DNA from: Pelobacter seleniigenes DSM 18267
GTDB taxonomy: Bacteria > Desulfobacterota > Desulfuromonadia > Desulfuromonadales > Geopsychrobacteraceae
NCBI RefSeq assembly: GCF_000711225.1
Contig: NZ_JOMG01000002.1
Location: 942,501 to 1,006,500 of the forward strand
DNA: 64,000 nt
Direction: 5' to 3'
The translations under genes and the position numbers were made by a program. The notes under the pieces are model-generated. The model did not search any database and was not told the DNA's origin. It saw only the letters and a program-made list of their open reading frames with translations. This document shows, one piece after another, positions 44,442-54,024 of this stretch (its first letter is position 1; every line of letters begins with the position of its first letter).

Positions 44442-44963
44442 ATGAAACGCATGGAAGTTGTCCTTGGCGACATCACCAAACTTGAGGTCGATGCCATCGT
44501 CAATGCTGCCAATAGCAGGCTGGCCGGTGGCAGCGGCGTGGACGGCGCCATTCATCAGGCCGCCGGACCTGAATTACTGGCCGAATGCCGCACCCTCGGC
44601 GGCTGTCCGACCGGCGCAGCCAAAATCACCCGGGGCTATCGGCTACCCGCCAAACACGTCATCCATGCCGTCGGCCCGGTCTGGCACGGCGGCAATGACA
44701 ACGAGCCCGAATTGCTGGCCTCCTGCTACCGCTGCAGTCTGCAGCTGGCAGTGCAGCACGGCCTCAAATCCATCGCTTTCCCGGCGATCAGCTGCGGGGT
44801 CTATCGGTTTCCCATCGGCCAGGCCGCGCAGATTGCAGTGACCGAAGTCGCTGAGTTTCTGAAAACCGACATCAGCCTGGAGCGGGTCATCTTTGTCTGT
44901 TTTGACGACATGATGCAGCAGGCGATTACCCAGGCCCTGGATAAACTGACAGACGCTGGATAA
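44442..44963 (+). CDS. macrodomain protein, ADP-ribose deacylase/hydrolase (YmdB type)
   Basis: 173 residues from ATG 44442, preceded by GGAGGAG. The motifs [26 protein letters not shown] and [19 protein letters not shown] are the ADP-ribose-binding loops of the YmdB subfamily. The family removes O-acetyl groups from ADP-ribose and, in some members, ADP-ribose from proteins or nucleic acid. An upstream in-frame reading adds unrelated residues. It is convergent with a LysR gene. Confidence 0.92.
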   Translation: MKRMEVVLGDITKLEVDAIVNAANSRLAGGSGVDGAIHQAAGPELLAECRTLGGCPTGAAKITRGYRLPAKHVIHAVGPVWHGGNDNEPELLASCYRCSLQLAVQHGLKSIAFPAISCGVYRFPIGQAAQIAVTEVAEFLKTDISLERVIFVCFDDMMQQAITQALDKLTDAG

Positions 44964-44977
44964 AAGTGTGCAGGCGG

Positions 44978-45952
44978 TCAATCATCCGACAGATGGCTGA
45001 CCGCCTGGAAACGTTCGAGGATTTCCGGCTGACGCATGCCGGCCAGCATGAAATCGCGAAAGGTTTTCTCGGTCAGGGTCGGAACCTTATCCTGCAGCTG
45101 TACCAGGGAAATCATGTTGACCATGTCGGCGGCCGCGGTCCGCACCAGGACCAATTCCCCACTCTGCAACTCTTCCCACATCAGGTGCGCAGTCGCCACC
45201 CCCAGCCCCATTCCCAGTTTGATTCCCGAAATCAACGCCTCATGACTGTCGAGGGTCATGACAATATTGAGCTGGTCCGGGACCTTCCGGAAGTGATGCT
45301 TGAACCACAGGTCGAGGATCGAAGGGTCGTCCTCATCGGTAATGAATTCGCGGTCGACCAGGTTGGCATAGCTGTGATCCCCCTTGACATGCCGGTCGTA
45401 ATAAGAGCGGGCACAGGCCAGGATCATCACCTCCCGAAGCAATGGATCGATGCTGAAGATGTCGGGAAATCCCGGCAGCTCCCCCTGATTGAAATAGACA
45501 TCGACCAGGGCGAAATCAAGACTCCCTTCCCGGATCATGGTCAGCAGAGGGATCGATTCCTTGAATTTAAGCTGGAACACCACATCCGGATAACGCTCTC
45601 GAAAGGCATTGCAGAAGCGGGGCAGGTATTCCTTACCGAATTCCCGCGGGGCACCGATGCGCAGCAGTCCGCTCGGTCGCTCCAGGGGCTGGCGGATAAA
45701 AGGCAGCTCTTTTTCCAACCGGTTGATAAACGGTTCGGCCAGCTGAAACAGCCGCTCACCCGCCGCAGTCGGAACCAGCTTTTTGTGCAAGCGGGTGAAC
45801 AGCTGTATTTTCAACTCTGCTTCCAGTTTCTGCAGTTGCTGACTGACCGCCGGTTGCGACAGATTCAGCGCTCGGGCCGCGGCAACAATACTGTTGGCCC
45901 GGTAGATATGGAAGAAGACATTGAGTCGATTCAGATCCGGTAGCATAAGCAC
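44978..45952 (-). CDS. LysR-family transcriptional regulator
   Basis: 324 residues. An N-terminal helix-turn-helix (NSIVAAARALNLSQPAVSQQLQKLEAEL) is followed by an effector-binding domain (~95-300). A start at 45946 is equally good (MLM). It is divergent from the 55-residue membrane protein gene at 46108 with 155 bases between, the usual arrangement for a LysR target. The ligand is not predictable. Confidence 0.92.
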   Translation of the reverse strand: MLMLPDLNRLNVFFHIYRANSIVAAARALNLSQPAVSQQLQKLEAELKIQLFTRLHKKLVPTAAGERLFQLAEPFINRLEKELPFIRQPLERPSGLLRIGAPREFGKEYLPRFCNAFRERYPDVVFQLKFKESIPLLTMIREGSLDFALVDVYFNQGELPGFPDIFSIDPLLREVMILACARSYYDRHVKGDHSYANLVDREFITDEDDPSILDLWFKHHFRKVPDQLNIVMTLDSHEALISGIKLGMGLGVATAHLMWEELQSGELVLVRTAAADMVNMISLVQLQDKVPTLTEKTFRDFMLAGMRQPEILERFQAVSHLSDD

Positions 45953-46107
45953 AGCCTATCTATTACTTCATAAAGAATGATTTTACTTATATATAGTCCG
46001 GCTTTAGAATTCAAGCAAATGAAGATTTTTTAAACAGATTGTCCGGAAAACAACGGCATCCCTCTGACCACTCCGGATTTTAACAGTAAAGGCGCTGGGA
46101 GGATATG

Positions 46108-46275
46108 ATGGGTATTTTAATTTTGTTAATTACGTTGGGCGTACTGGTTCCCGTCGTTCTGTTCAGCAATACCGGCTCCAAGAGCTGGGAAGATGAAAGC
46201 CGGATTGTCAATGCACACTGGCTGAACAGTGATGACAAATTTCATCTGATTTCACGCTGGGGTGCGCAGTACTGA
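46108..46275 (+). CDS. small membrane protein
   Basis: 55 residues from ATG 46108 (ATG 46105 is too close to the GGGAGGA ribosome site at 46097-46103). One N-terminal membrane helix, GILILLITLGVLVPVVLF, is followed by a soluble tail SNTGSKSWEDESRIVNAHWLNSDD with several aromatic residues. It is divergent from a LysR gene and has its own terminator. Function unknown; the divergent regulator suggests condition-specific expression. Confidence 0.6.
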   Translation: MGILILLITLGVLVPVVLFSNTGSKSWEDESRIVNAHWLNSDDKFHLISRWGAQY

Positions 46276-46317
46276 TTGCTTGCTCTACCCGCACCCTGCC
46301 CGATAGGAACACCTTCA

Positions 46318-46346
46318 CAAAAGCAGCCCTTGCGGCTGCTTTTTTA
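46318..46346 (+). terminator. intrinsic terminator of the 55-residue gene
   Basis: AAAAGCAGCC (46319-46328) pairs with GGCTGCTTTT (46334-46343), loop CTTGC, followed by Ts. Confidence 0.85.
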
Positions 46347-46542
46347 ATGACTGCAGCAAACGCAATTCCGCCACCCTGGCAGAGCAGAAATTTCCCTGAC
46401 TGCGGCATCCCCTTCCCCGAATGGGGCGTTTTTCCCACCCTGTCCAAAATTACATTTGCTCTCACCCGGCCAGGAACGTTAAACTGGCGCGGCAAAAACA
46501 GATTGCCGCCGTGATCTCGGCGGCGGACAAAGGAACGAAACA

Positions 46543-46929
46543 TTGTACACTGAAAAAGTCCTCGAGCATTTCAACAACCCGCGCAATATCGGGATCATCA
46601 AAGACCCTACGGTTTTGGTCCAGGTGGGGGAACCGAGTTGTGGGGATGCCTTGCTGGTAACGATGAAAATCGAACATGACCGGGTTGCTGATATCAAGTT
46701 CAAGGTCTTCGGCTGCGGCGCCGCCATTGCCACATCATCCATCGCCACCGAGATGGTGCTGGGGAAAAGCCTTGATGAAGCTCTGCAGATCAGCGACCAA
46801 TCGATTGCTGATGCCCTCGGCGGTCTGCCACCGGAAAAAATGCACTGTTCCAATATGGCAGCAGGGGCGATCAGGGGAGCAATCACCGAATATCGGAAAG
46901 CCTTTCCGCCGGATCGGCAGGATGGATAG
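46543..46929 (+). CDS. IscU/NifU-type iron-sulfur cluster scaffold
   Basis: 128 residues, starting at TTG 46543 behind AAAGGAAC. The three cluster ligands are in PSCGDAL, FGCGAAIA and MHCSN, and MYTEKVLEHFNNPRN is the family N-terminus. The protein would assemble Fe-S clusters, but no iscS or nifS is nearby. The initiation codon is inferred from the family start; no ATG exists near it. Confidence 0.88.
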   Translation: MYTEKVLEHFNNPRNIGIIKDPTVLVQVGEPSCGDALLVTMKIEHDRVADIKFKVFGCGAAIATSSIATEMVLGKSLDEALQISDQSIADALGGLPPEKMHCSNMAAGAIRGAITEYRKAFPPDRQDG

Positions 46930-46977
46930 TTCGCGTTGCCCCTGTCCGGTTAACGACAATAGACCTGGAGAACCGTC

Positions 46978-47565
46978 ATGATCCTTTTTCTTCTGATCTG
47001 TGCCGCCTATCTGATCGGCGCAATTCCCACCGGCCTCATCCTCACCCGTCTGGTCGGCGGCGAGGACATCCGTAAAGCCGGCAGTGGCAACATCGGTGCG
47101 ACCAACGTCTATCGGGTTGCCGGTCGCAAACTCGGCCTCATCACCCTGCTTGGCGATTGCCTGAAGGGGGTTGTGCCGGTGCTCGTCGCCCAGCAATGGT
47201 TCGGCTTGAGCGGCAACGGGCTGGCGGCCGTGGCCATCGCCGCATTTATCGGCCATTGTTTTCCGGTTTACCTTGGCTTCAAAGGGGGTAAAGGGGTGGC
47301 GACCGCCCTGGGAATCTTTCTGGTCCTCTCGCCGCTGGCCGTCCTGGGGGCTTTGCTGGTTTTTATCGTCGTCCTCTGGAAGTGGCGCTTTATCTCCCTG
47401 GCGTCCATCTCGGCAGCAACGATTATTCCGCTGCTGGTCATCCTGGTTTCCCACTCGGTGCCACTCTTCATCGCCACCCTGGTCATCGCGGCCATCGTGA
47501 TCTGGCGCCATCGTGGCAATATCGAACGATTGCGGGCCGGTACCGAAAACAGATTTAACCTCTGA
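46978..47565 (+). CDS. plsY: acyl-phosphate:glycerol-3-phosphate acyltransferase
   Basis: 195 residues with five membrane helices. The PlsY signatures GSGNIGATNVYRVAG and FPVYLGFKGGKGVATALG are complete. It makes lysophosphatidic acid, the first step of phospholipid synthesis in the inner membrane. ATG 46978 follows GGAGAA. mltG starts 6 bases after its stop. Confidence 0.97.
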   Translation: MILFLLICAAYLIGAIPTGLILTRLVGGEDIRKAGSGNIGATNVYRVAGRKLGLITLLGDCLKGVVPVLVAQQWFGLSGNGLAAVAIAAFIGHCFPVYLGFKGGKGVATALGIFLVLSPLAVLGALLVFIVVLWKWRFISLASISAATIIPLLVILVSHSVPLFIATLVIAAIVIWRHRGNIERLRAGTENRFNL

Positions 47566-47571
47566 TTCATC

Positions 47572-48567
47572 ATGCGTCGATTACTTTTCGCCTGTAGTTT
47601 TACCCTGGTTGTGGCCATAGCCGCCCTGGCCCTGTTTTGCTACCAATTACTGATGGTGCCGGTGATGCCGGAAAAACCGGTGTCCATCGCCATCCCCCCC
47701 GGGACCAGCCTGCATAAAATCGCCCGCCAGCTGGAAGATTCCGGAGTTATTCGCAATGCCCTGGCACTACGGCTCCTGGCCCGCTGGGAACAGCGTTCCG
47801 GTCAGGTCCAGGCCGGAACCTATCGCTTTCAATCGGCAGCCCGTCCGGCCGAGATCCTCGAACGGCTGATCAAGGGGGACGTGGAAAAAGTCAGCCTGAC
47901 CATTCCCGAAGGCTTCACCCTGGAGCAGATCATTGCCCGGATTGCCGAGGCCGGTTACGGCCGGGCCGAGGTCCTCACCCAGCTGGCTCATGACCAGGAC
48001 TTCATTCATTCATTGCAGATCGGTGCCAACAGCCTGGAAGGGTACCTGTTCCCGGAAACCTACCTGTTTGCTCCGGGCGTGGACGAACGAACCTTGCTGC
48101 AGATGATGACCAGCCAATTCCGTGCGCATCTGGATGACCAACTGCTGCAACAGGCCAAAGCCCAGGGCTTGAACCTGCACCAGCTGGTCACCCTGGCGTC
48201 GATTATCGAAAAGGAGACCGCGGCGATTGAAGAAATGCCGCTCATCTCTTCGGTTTTTCACAACCGGCTCAAGCGCGGCATCCCCCTGCAGACCGATCCG
48301 ACAGTGATCTACGGCATCAAGGATTTCGATGGCAACATCACCCGCAAGGACCTGACCACCCCGACCCCCTACAACACCTATCTGATTCGCGGCCTGCCCC
48401 CCGGCCCCATTTGCAGTCCAGGCCTGGACGCCCTGCGGGCCGCCGCGGCACCGGCGACCACCCGCTATCTTTATTTTGTGGCGCGCGGCGATGGCAGTCA
48501 TCAGTTTTCGACCACCCTGCGCGAGCATAACGCCGCAGTCCGCAGATACCAGCTGCACCGACCATAA
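47572..48567 (+). CDS. mltG: endolytic murein transglycosylase
   Basis: 331 residues. One N-terminal membrane helix (CSFTLVVAIAALALFCYQLL) is followed by a LysM-like region and the YceG domain. The catalytic Glu lies in LASIIEKETA (~220), and GIPLQTDPTVIYG, NTYLIRGLPPGPICSPG and FVARGDGSHQFSTTL are the conserved family motifs. It cuts nascent glycan strands and ends their elongation. It follows plsY in one transcript. Confidence 0.96.
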   Translation: MRRLLFACSFTLVVAIAALALFCYQLLMVPVMPEKPVSIAIPPGTSLHKIARQLEDSGVIRNALALRLLARWEQRSGQVQAGTYRFQSAARPAEILERLIKGDVEKVSLTIPEGFTLEQIIARIAEAGYGRAEVLTQLAHDQDFIHSLQIGANSLEGYLFPETYLFAPGVDERTLLQMMTSQFRAHLDDQLLQQAKAQGLNLHQLVTLASIIEKETAAIEEMPLISSVFHNRLKRGIPLQTDPTVIYGIKDFDGNITRKDLTTPTPYNTYLIRGLPPGPICSPGLDALRAAAAPATTRYLYFVARGDGSHQFSTTLREHNAAVRRYQLHRP

Positions 48568-48626
48568 GCAGACACTTTTCCACAGTCGGGCCATCGCCAT
48601 CCTCCTGCGGCCAACCCATTTTCGTT

Positions 48627-48657
48627 ACAAAAAAAAGCCCCGGGAAATTCCCGGGGC
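48627..48657 (-). terminator. intrinsic terminator of sfrBA
   Basis: On the minus strand GCCCCGGGA (48657-48649) pairs with TCCCGGGGC (48645-48637), followed by nine Ts. It lies 34 bases after the sfrA stop and beyond mltG. Confidence 0.9.
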
Positions 48658-48691
48658 GGATGACATATCAGTCAATTCTCAGCAAGGCTAT

Positions 48692-51238
48692 TCAGACTTT
48701 GGCAATCTCCACCGCAGTGCGGTTGGCGCTGTCCGGAATCAGTTGTTGAATACCGAGCGCGACAAAGTGATACGGCGCAAAGATCAGTCCCTGGGGAACA
48801 TCTGTGCTGAGTTTGACTTTGCCGACCGTCGCTCCGGTACTACTGCTGACTTTGATGGTATCACCTTCGCTGATGCCGGCAGCGGCGGCATCGGCCGGGT
48901 TGAGATTGAGCAACCCTTCTGCTTCAACCTCCAGGGGCGCGGTGGCCCAAAGGGAGGTGGTACCGAAATGATTCCGCGAAGGACCGCTCAACAGCTGCAG
49001 TCCGGTGGCCTCTTCACTGACACTGATCAGCTGGTATTTAAGACCGCCCGCAGGCACGGTATAAGCCTTTTTATAACAGGTCCGCCGCTCGTCATTGACC
49101 ACTTCGGCGCCACTGTACAGGTTGGTCAGTTCATTGATCTCCTTGAAAATCTCCGCTCCGCTGAGGGAAACGCGGGAACCACTCAACCGCCCGAACAGCT
49201 CGGCAAAGATATCCAGGTCTTCCCGACTTTCACCGACGGGGCGAATGGCCGGGGAGGTCCGCCGCACCGTCTGATCAAGGGACGTGAAACTGCCGGCCTT
49301 TTCGGCAAAAGAAGTACCCGGCAACACCACCGTTGCCAGCCGGGCAACCTCGGTCGGGAAGATATCCTGAACAATCAGGACTTCGACCTTTTCCAGGGCT
49401 TTGAGCCAGCGCCCGCTGTTCGGAAAGCTTTGCGGATTGGTTGCAGCCAGATAGAGCAGCCGGATCTTGCCCGCTTCGATCTCCTGCAGGATGCCATCGG
49501 CGTCAAGTCCGCCGGCCGGCAGTTCACAGCCCCAGGCTTTCCCGAAACGCTCTTTGTAGTCACTGTAGTCCAAATAGCCGGGCAGGGACTCGGGATAGAC
49601 CCCCATATCGAGTACGCCCTGGGTGTTGCCCTTTTCAGCGAGGGGGTAAATCCCGCCACCGCCATGCAAGGCACCACTGAGAATAGCCAGATTGGCCATC
49701 GTTGCCGAAGTGGAGGTCCCAAAAGAGGATTTGCAGATATCCGCCCCGAAAACAACCGCGACTTTTTTGCCATTGCCAATCAGATCGGCCGCTTCAGTCA
49801 ACAGCGCAAGATTGAGCCCGGTTACGGCAACCACATTCTCCAGGTCGACAGCAGCCAGATCCACCTGTAGTTCGGCCAGGTTGTTGACACTCCCTTCCAG
49901 GGCCGCCATATCGAGATGACCGCGGTCCATGAGTAAGCGTCCCAAGCCTGCAGCCAGCGCAATTTCACTCCCTGGTCGATAGGTCAACTGGGTATTGGCC
50001 AGCGGGCTGATGTGAATCTGCCGCATATTTGCGACCACCAGCTTGGCGTTGTTGTGCTCGGCCGCTTTACGAATCTGCCATTCGACCGCGGGTGCTTCCG
50101 CAGTCGGATCGGCACCGAACAACAGGATCGCATCAGCGCTGCCGATGGCGTCCAGCCGATTGCTGGCACCGCGCAAACCGAGCCCCTTATCCAGGGCGCG
50201 CAACGCCCGCATGGCGCCGAAACGGGCTTCGCTATCGATGTTGTTGCTGCCGATAGCCGCCCGGAAAAGTTTTTGGAACAGGTAATTTTCCTCATTACTC
50301 AGCCGCGGCGAAGCGAGTCCGGCAATCGCCCCGGCGCCGCTTTCCTCGGTAATCCGCCGAATCTCGCTGACCACCCGGTCAAAAGCGTTGTCCCAGCTGG
50401 TCGGCTGCTGCTCCACTTTGGGCTCGCGCAGCCGTTGCTTGCTGTTGATGTAGTCATGGCCGAAAAAGCCACCAATACAGAGGGTCCCGTTGTTGGTCGT
50501 TTCGCCGTCCGTGGAGGTCACCCGATAGACTTCATCGTGCTGCACATTGATATCGATTTCACACTGACTGGGGCAATAGGTGCAGACCGATGGAACCTTG
50601 CGCAGGGTCCAGGGGCGCGCCTTGAATTTGAAGGGTTTGGAGATCATGGTGCCGGTCGGACAGACCGCCACGCAGTTGCCGCAGAAGATACACTTGTCCA
50701 GGTTTTTATCGACATAGGCGCGGTCCCCCTTCGAATTCACAAAAAGGGCGTCGGCACCGACGATTTCGTGACAAACCTTAACGCATTTTTCACACAGAAT
50801 ACAGCGGGAAGGAACCTGCTGAATCAACGGCCAATGGTCAATGGGCGCGGGTTGAACATCTTCGGCGCTGAACTCCTGGCGGGTGACGTTCAACTCAAAA
50901 CAGGTATTCTGCAGATCACATTCGCCGCCGGCGTCGCAGACCGGACAATCAAGGGGGTGATTGACCAGGATCAGTTCCATGATCTGCTTACGGGTTCTGG
51001 TCAGGCGCTCGGACTGGGTGGTGACCTTGATGCCTTCTTTGACCGGGGTATTGCAGGCCGTCATCGGCCGGTCGACGCCTTCGATCTCCACGGCACAGAT
51101 TCGGCAGGCCCCGGTCGTCGAGATCTTTTCCAGCCAGCACAGCGTCGGGATATGAATATCCAAGCGCCGTGCCGCCTCAAGAATTGTGGTTCCCTTGGGG
51201 ACGCTTATCGTCTTGCCATCTATCGTCAGGTTGACCAT
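48692..51238 (-). CDS. sfrA: NADPH-dependent Fe(III) reductase large subunit (SfrA-like, NuoG/molybdopterin-type)
   Basis: 848 residues. The N-terminal 2Fe-2S domain is VPKGTTILEAARRLDIHIPTLCW with ACRICAVE. Then come the NuoG-type His-Cys3 site (HPLDCPVCDAGGECDLQ), two 4Fe-4S motifs (CILCEKCVKVC and CIFCGNCVAVC), a 4Fe-4S/molybdopterin entry site (CTYCPSQCEID) and a long molybdopterin-oxidoreductase fold. Without a visible molybdenum ligand it is best read as the catalytic or electron-transfer subunit of the SfrAB reductase described in Geobacter. It is transcribed after sfrB with a 92-base gap. Confidence 0.88.
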   Translation of the reverse strand: MVNLTIDGKTISVPKGTTILEAARRLDIHIPTLCWLEKISTTGACRICAVEIEGVDRPMTACNTPVKEGIKVTTQSERLTRTRKQIMELILVNHPLDCPVCDAGGECDLQNTCFELNVTRQEFSAEDVQPAPIDHWPLIQQVPSRCILCEKCVKVCHEIVGADALFVNSKGDRAYVDKNLDKCIFCGNCVAVCPTGTMISKPFKFKARPWTLRKVPSVCTYCPSQCEIDINVQHDEVYRVTSTDGETTNNGTLCIGGFFGHDYINSKQRLREPKVEQQPTSWDNAFDRVVSEIRRITEESGAGAIAGLASPRLSNEENYLFQKLFRAAIGSNNIDSEARFGAMRALRALDKGLGLRGASNRLDAIGSADAILLFGADPTAEAPAVEWQIRKAAEHNNAKLVVANMRQIHISPLANTQLTYRPGSEIALAAGLGRLLMDRGHLDMAALEGSVNNLAELQVDLAAVDLENVVAVTGLNLALLTEAADLIGNGKKVAVVFGADICKSSFGTSTSATMANLAILSGALHGGGGIYPLAEKGNTQGVLDMGVYPESLPGYLDYSDYKERFGKAWGCELPAGGLDADGILQEIEAGKIRLLYLAATNPQSFPNSGRWLKALEKVEVLIVQDIFPTEVARLATVVLPGTSFAEKAGSFTSLDQTVRRTSPAIRPVGESREDLDIFAELFGRLSGSRVSLSGAEIFKEINELTNLYSGAEVVNDERRTCYKKAYTVPAGGLKYQLISVSEEATGLQLLSGPSRNHFGTTSLWATAPLEVEAEGLLNLNPADAAAAGISEGDTIKVSSSTGATVGKVKLSTDVPQGLIFAPYHFVALGIQQLIPDSANRTAVEIAKV

Positions 51239-51330
51239 ATTCCTCTCACCTCAAATCCTGGCTGAATCCGGTCTTAAGACCATTGCAGACAACAACTGCA
51301 GATACAACCTCTTGATATTATTTCATCCCG

Positions 51331-53355
51331 TTAAACAGCAATCATCGACACCCGATAGCAACGCAGGCAACGCTCAGCTTCCCGCACCGCCTCGCTGTCG
51401 CTGAAGCCGAGTTCGACTTCGCGATAATTTCCTTTACTGGCGCGCTCCTTGCCATGGACCTCTTTCTGATTGAAGCGCTGCACGGCATCCAGCCAGGAGA
51501 CCGGCTCATTCTTGTCGTAAACCCCGAGGTGGCTGAGAATGTCCTCGTGAAAATCCTCGTCCGTCAGGTAGGCTTCACCCTCCTCCAGCCAGCGCTGAAT
51601 AACCCGGGCGGCCCGATGGGCGTTGCCGACACAGGCCACTACCGTCAACGGGCCGATTTCGGCATCCCCGGAGGCGAAGACCCCGTCCCGATCGGTCATC
51701 AGGGTCCGTGACAGCGGATTGCCCATGACATCGTTCAGGCTGCGGTCGGCAGCGTTTTTCAACGGCACAAATTTGGTGACGACGGTATTCCAGCGGGTGA
51801 TGGAAATGCCGCTCTCTTCAGTAATAAAGGAGAGATCCGGATCCTGGCCGATGGCCGGAATCAGGGTGTCGCACTCGACGATGAACTCGCTGCCGGGGAT
51901 CGGCTGCGGCCGCCGCCGCCCGGAGTCGTCGGGCTCACCGAGCTCCATCCGCACGCATTCAACGCCGGTCACCTGGCGCTGTTCGTTGACAATGATCTTC
52001 TTCGGCAGGACCAAAAATTCAAACTGGACACCTTCCTCCTCGGCCCCATCGATCTCCCAGGTATCAGCGGGCATCTCCTTGCGGGTCCGGCGATAGAGCA
52101 GCACCGATTCCTCCGCCCCTTCGCGCAGGGCCACCCGGACACAGTCGATGGCGGTATTACCACCGCCGACGACGCAGACCTTCTTGCCCATCCCGGTCGG
52201 TTTACCCATGTAGGCTTCGCGGAGGAACTCGATCCCACCGGCCAAAAAGCCCTGATAGCCTTCGTCCTCCCCTTCGACCCCCATCGGCTTGGATTTGTGC
52301 GCCCCGGGAGCGACCAGCACGGCGTCATATTTTTCTTTCAATTCGAGCAGGCCGATATCCTTGCCGACCCGGGTGTCATAAACGATCTCCACCCCGAGGG
52401 AACAGATAATGTCGATATCGCGCTGCAGGATATGCCGCGGCATCCGGTAGGCCGGAATGCCAACGGCGATCATGCCGCCGCCGAAACCTTCCGGCAAGGT
52501 TTCATAGATGGTGCAGGGGTAGCCTTCCATCGCCAGGTAATAAGCCGCCGCCAGTCCCGCCGGACCGGCCCCGACAATCGCAATAGTCTTGTCTTTTTTC
52601 GGTTTCGGCTGCATGGGCGGCTGATGATGGTGCTGCCATTCGTAATCGGACGCAGTCCGTTTGAGCACCATGATATTGATCGACTCATCGACATTGGCCC
52701 GCCGACAGGCGGTCTCGCAGGGGTGGGGACAGACCCGGCCGCAAACCGCGGGCAGAGGCATGCTTTCTCGAATGATGGAAAGAGACTCATCAAAGCGGCG
52801 ATTCTTGATCGCTTCCACGTAGGCGGGGATATCAATATGGGCAGGGCACTTATCCTGGCAGGGTGCGGTCATTTTAACTTTGTAATCAACCGCTTTGGCC
52901 TCTTCCGGGGTCCCGTTGATATACATCAGGTAATCGTCCCGGAAGTGCTTGACCGTATCGATGATCGGCACGGCCGAGGTCTGGCACAGGGTACACTTAC
53001 AATTTTGCAGCAGTTCGGCAATATTCTCGATGATCTCCAGGTCGTGCTCGGTGCCTTCTCCGGCAACGATCCGCGCCAGGGTATCCTGCATGACGCGGGT
53101 GCCCTTTTTTCCCGGTGAACATTTTGCGCAGCAGAAATCTTCCTGGACCCGGCGGGCATATTCAGCGGCCATGGCCACAACATCGACGGACGGATCATTG
53201 AGAATAAGTCCGTCCCAACCCATGAAAGCGGCAATTTGCTTTTCGCCGTCAAAGGTCACCGGGAGTTTTTTCATGGCAACGTCGACTTCAGCCGTGCCGC
53301 CCTGACGATTATCGATAACCTGCCGTCCCCAACTGGAAAATGCAACTTGTGACAA
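51331..53355 (-). CDS. sfrB: NADPH-oxidising subunit of Fe(III) reductase (SfrB-like, GltD-type)
   Basis: 674 residues from TTG 53355, preceded by AGGAGG (53361-53366); a longer frame to 53412 is unlikely. An N-terminal NuoF-like 4Fe-4S region (CCAKCSPGKKGTRVMQ and CKCTLCQTS) is followed by the GltD-like 4Fe-4S pattern (CQDKCP, CGRVCPHPCETACRR), an FAD-binding IVGAGPAGLAAAYYLA and a NADPH-binding VCVVGGGNTAIDC. Length and layout match the ~78-kDa NADPH-oxidising subunit of Geobacter SfrAB, soluble in the cytoplasm. It may supply electrons to iron or act mainly to keep the NADPH balance, as suggested for the Geobacter enzyme. Confidence 0.88.
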   Translation of the reverse strand: MSQVAFSSWGRQVIDNRQGGTAEVDVAMKKLPVTFDGEKQIAAFMGWDGLILNDPSVDVVAMAAEYARRVQEDFCCAKCSPGKKGTRVMQDTLARIVAGEGTEHDLEIIENIAELLQNCKCTLCQTSAVPIIDTVKHFRDDYLMYINGTPEEAKAVDYKVKMTAPCQDKCPAHIDIPAYVEAIKNRRFDESLSIIRESMPLPAVCGRVCPHPCETACRRANVDESINIMVLKRTASDYEWQHHHQPPMQPKPKKDKTIAIVGAGPAGLAAAYYLAMEGYPCTIYETLPEGFGGGMIAVGIPAYRMPRHILQRDIDIICSLGVEIVYDTRVGKDIGLLELKEKYDAVLVAPGAHKSKPMGVEGEDEGYQGFLAGGIEFLREAYMGKPTGMGKKVCVVGGGNTAIDCVRVALREGAEESVLLYRRTRKEMPADTWEIDGAEEEGVQFEFLVLPKKIIVNEQRQVTGVECVRMELGEPDDSGRRRPQPIPGSEFIVECDTLIPAIGQDPDLSFITEESGISITRWNTVVTKFVPLKNAADRSLNDVMGNPLSRTLMTDRDGVFASGDAEIGPLTVVACVGNAHRAARVIQRWLEEGEAYLTDEDFHEDILSHLGVYDKNEPVSWLDAVQRFNQKEVHGKERASKGNYREVELGFSDSEAVREAERCLRCYRVSMIAV

Positions 53356-53375
53356 ACCGGCCTCCTCTGACCTGC

Positions 53376-53402
53376 TTCGACCTTCCCGGCAGGAAGGTCG
53401 AA
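53376..53402 (-). promoter_or_regulatory. stem-loop in the sfrB leader
   Basis: TTCGACCTTCC (53376-53386) and GGAAGGTCGAA (53392-53402) form a perfect 11-bp stem with a 5-base loop, ending 10 bases before the sfrB ribosome site. A smaller CCCC-AAAC-GGGG hairpin lies next to it. No T tract follows, so an mRNA-stability or regulatory role is more likely than termination. Confidence 0.6.
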
Positions 53403-53592
53403 ATTTCCCCAAACGGGGAGATCAACCAGATACTCTGGCAATTTTAGTGCGTTCAGGATCGTATACAGTATGCAGGTAGATACCACAAACAAAGGTTTTA
53501 AATCAAGGCTATTTTTTCCCCGAACGGACCCCGCTAAAAACGAATAAAGATAAGAAAAAACAACTTGTTAGGAGTTCAAACCCAGGACAATA

Positions 53593-54012
53593 TCAGCGTT
53601 TCCAAGGTAGCTCGTCAGGGGCCTCTTCGATCACCCAAGTCCCTGATTTACCCCCCTTTTCCTGAAGATGTATCCAATGTTGCCGCCAGTGCCACTCCTG
53701 CAGGCGGGGCGACGGCAGGTGATAATATTCAAGCACGTAGGTGGCCAGGGCACTCTGATCATCGTCCTGGATATTGACATTTTTATACTCGCTGCCCACC
53801 ACCTGCAGATCCTTGTCATCCACAAAGTCGTTGAGAAACGCCTCCCTGGCCGATGGAGCCAGATAGCCTGCCGCCGTCTGATAATCTTTCCAGCGCATCG
53901 ACTCGCTGAACCCCTTCAGCAGGTTCGGCAGATCGGCGCCGATTTTAGGTGCAGGTAGACACCCCACCACCAGCAGCAGCGGCAATAACAACAGAACATG
54001 GCGCAAAGACAT
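53593..54012 (-). CDS. small lipoprotein of unknown function
   Basis: 139 residues. The signal RHVLLLLPLLLVVGC has a lipobox (VVG-C). The mature domain is acidic and aromatic, with an alpha-beta pattern like NTF2-like domains (KDYQTAAGYLAPSAREAFLNDFVDDKDLQVVGSEYKNV and ATYVLEYYHLPSPRLQEWHWRQHWIHLQEKGG). That comparison is loose. It ends 12 bases after rpe begins, in the same direction, so it is likely in one operon with rsmB-rpe. Confidence 0.78.
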   Translation of the reverse strand: MSLRHVLLLLPLLLVVGCLPAPKIGADLPNLLKGFSESMRWKDYQTAAGYLAPSAREAFLNDFVDDKDLQVVGSEYKNVNIQDDDQSALATYVLEYYHLPSPRLQEWHWRQHWIHLQEKGGKSGTWVIEEAPDELPWKR

Positions 54013-54024
54013 CGGATCTCCTGG

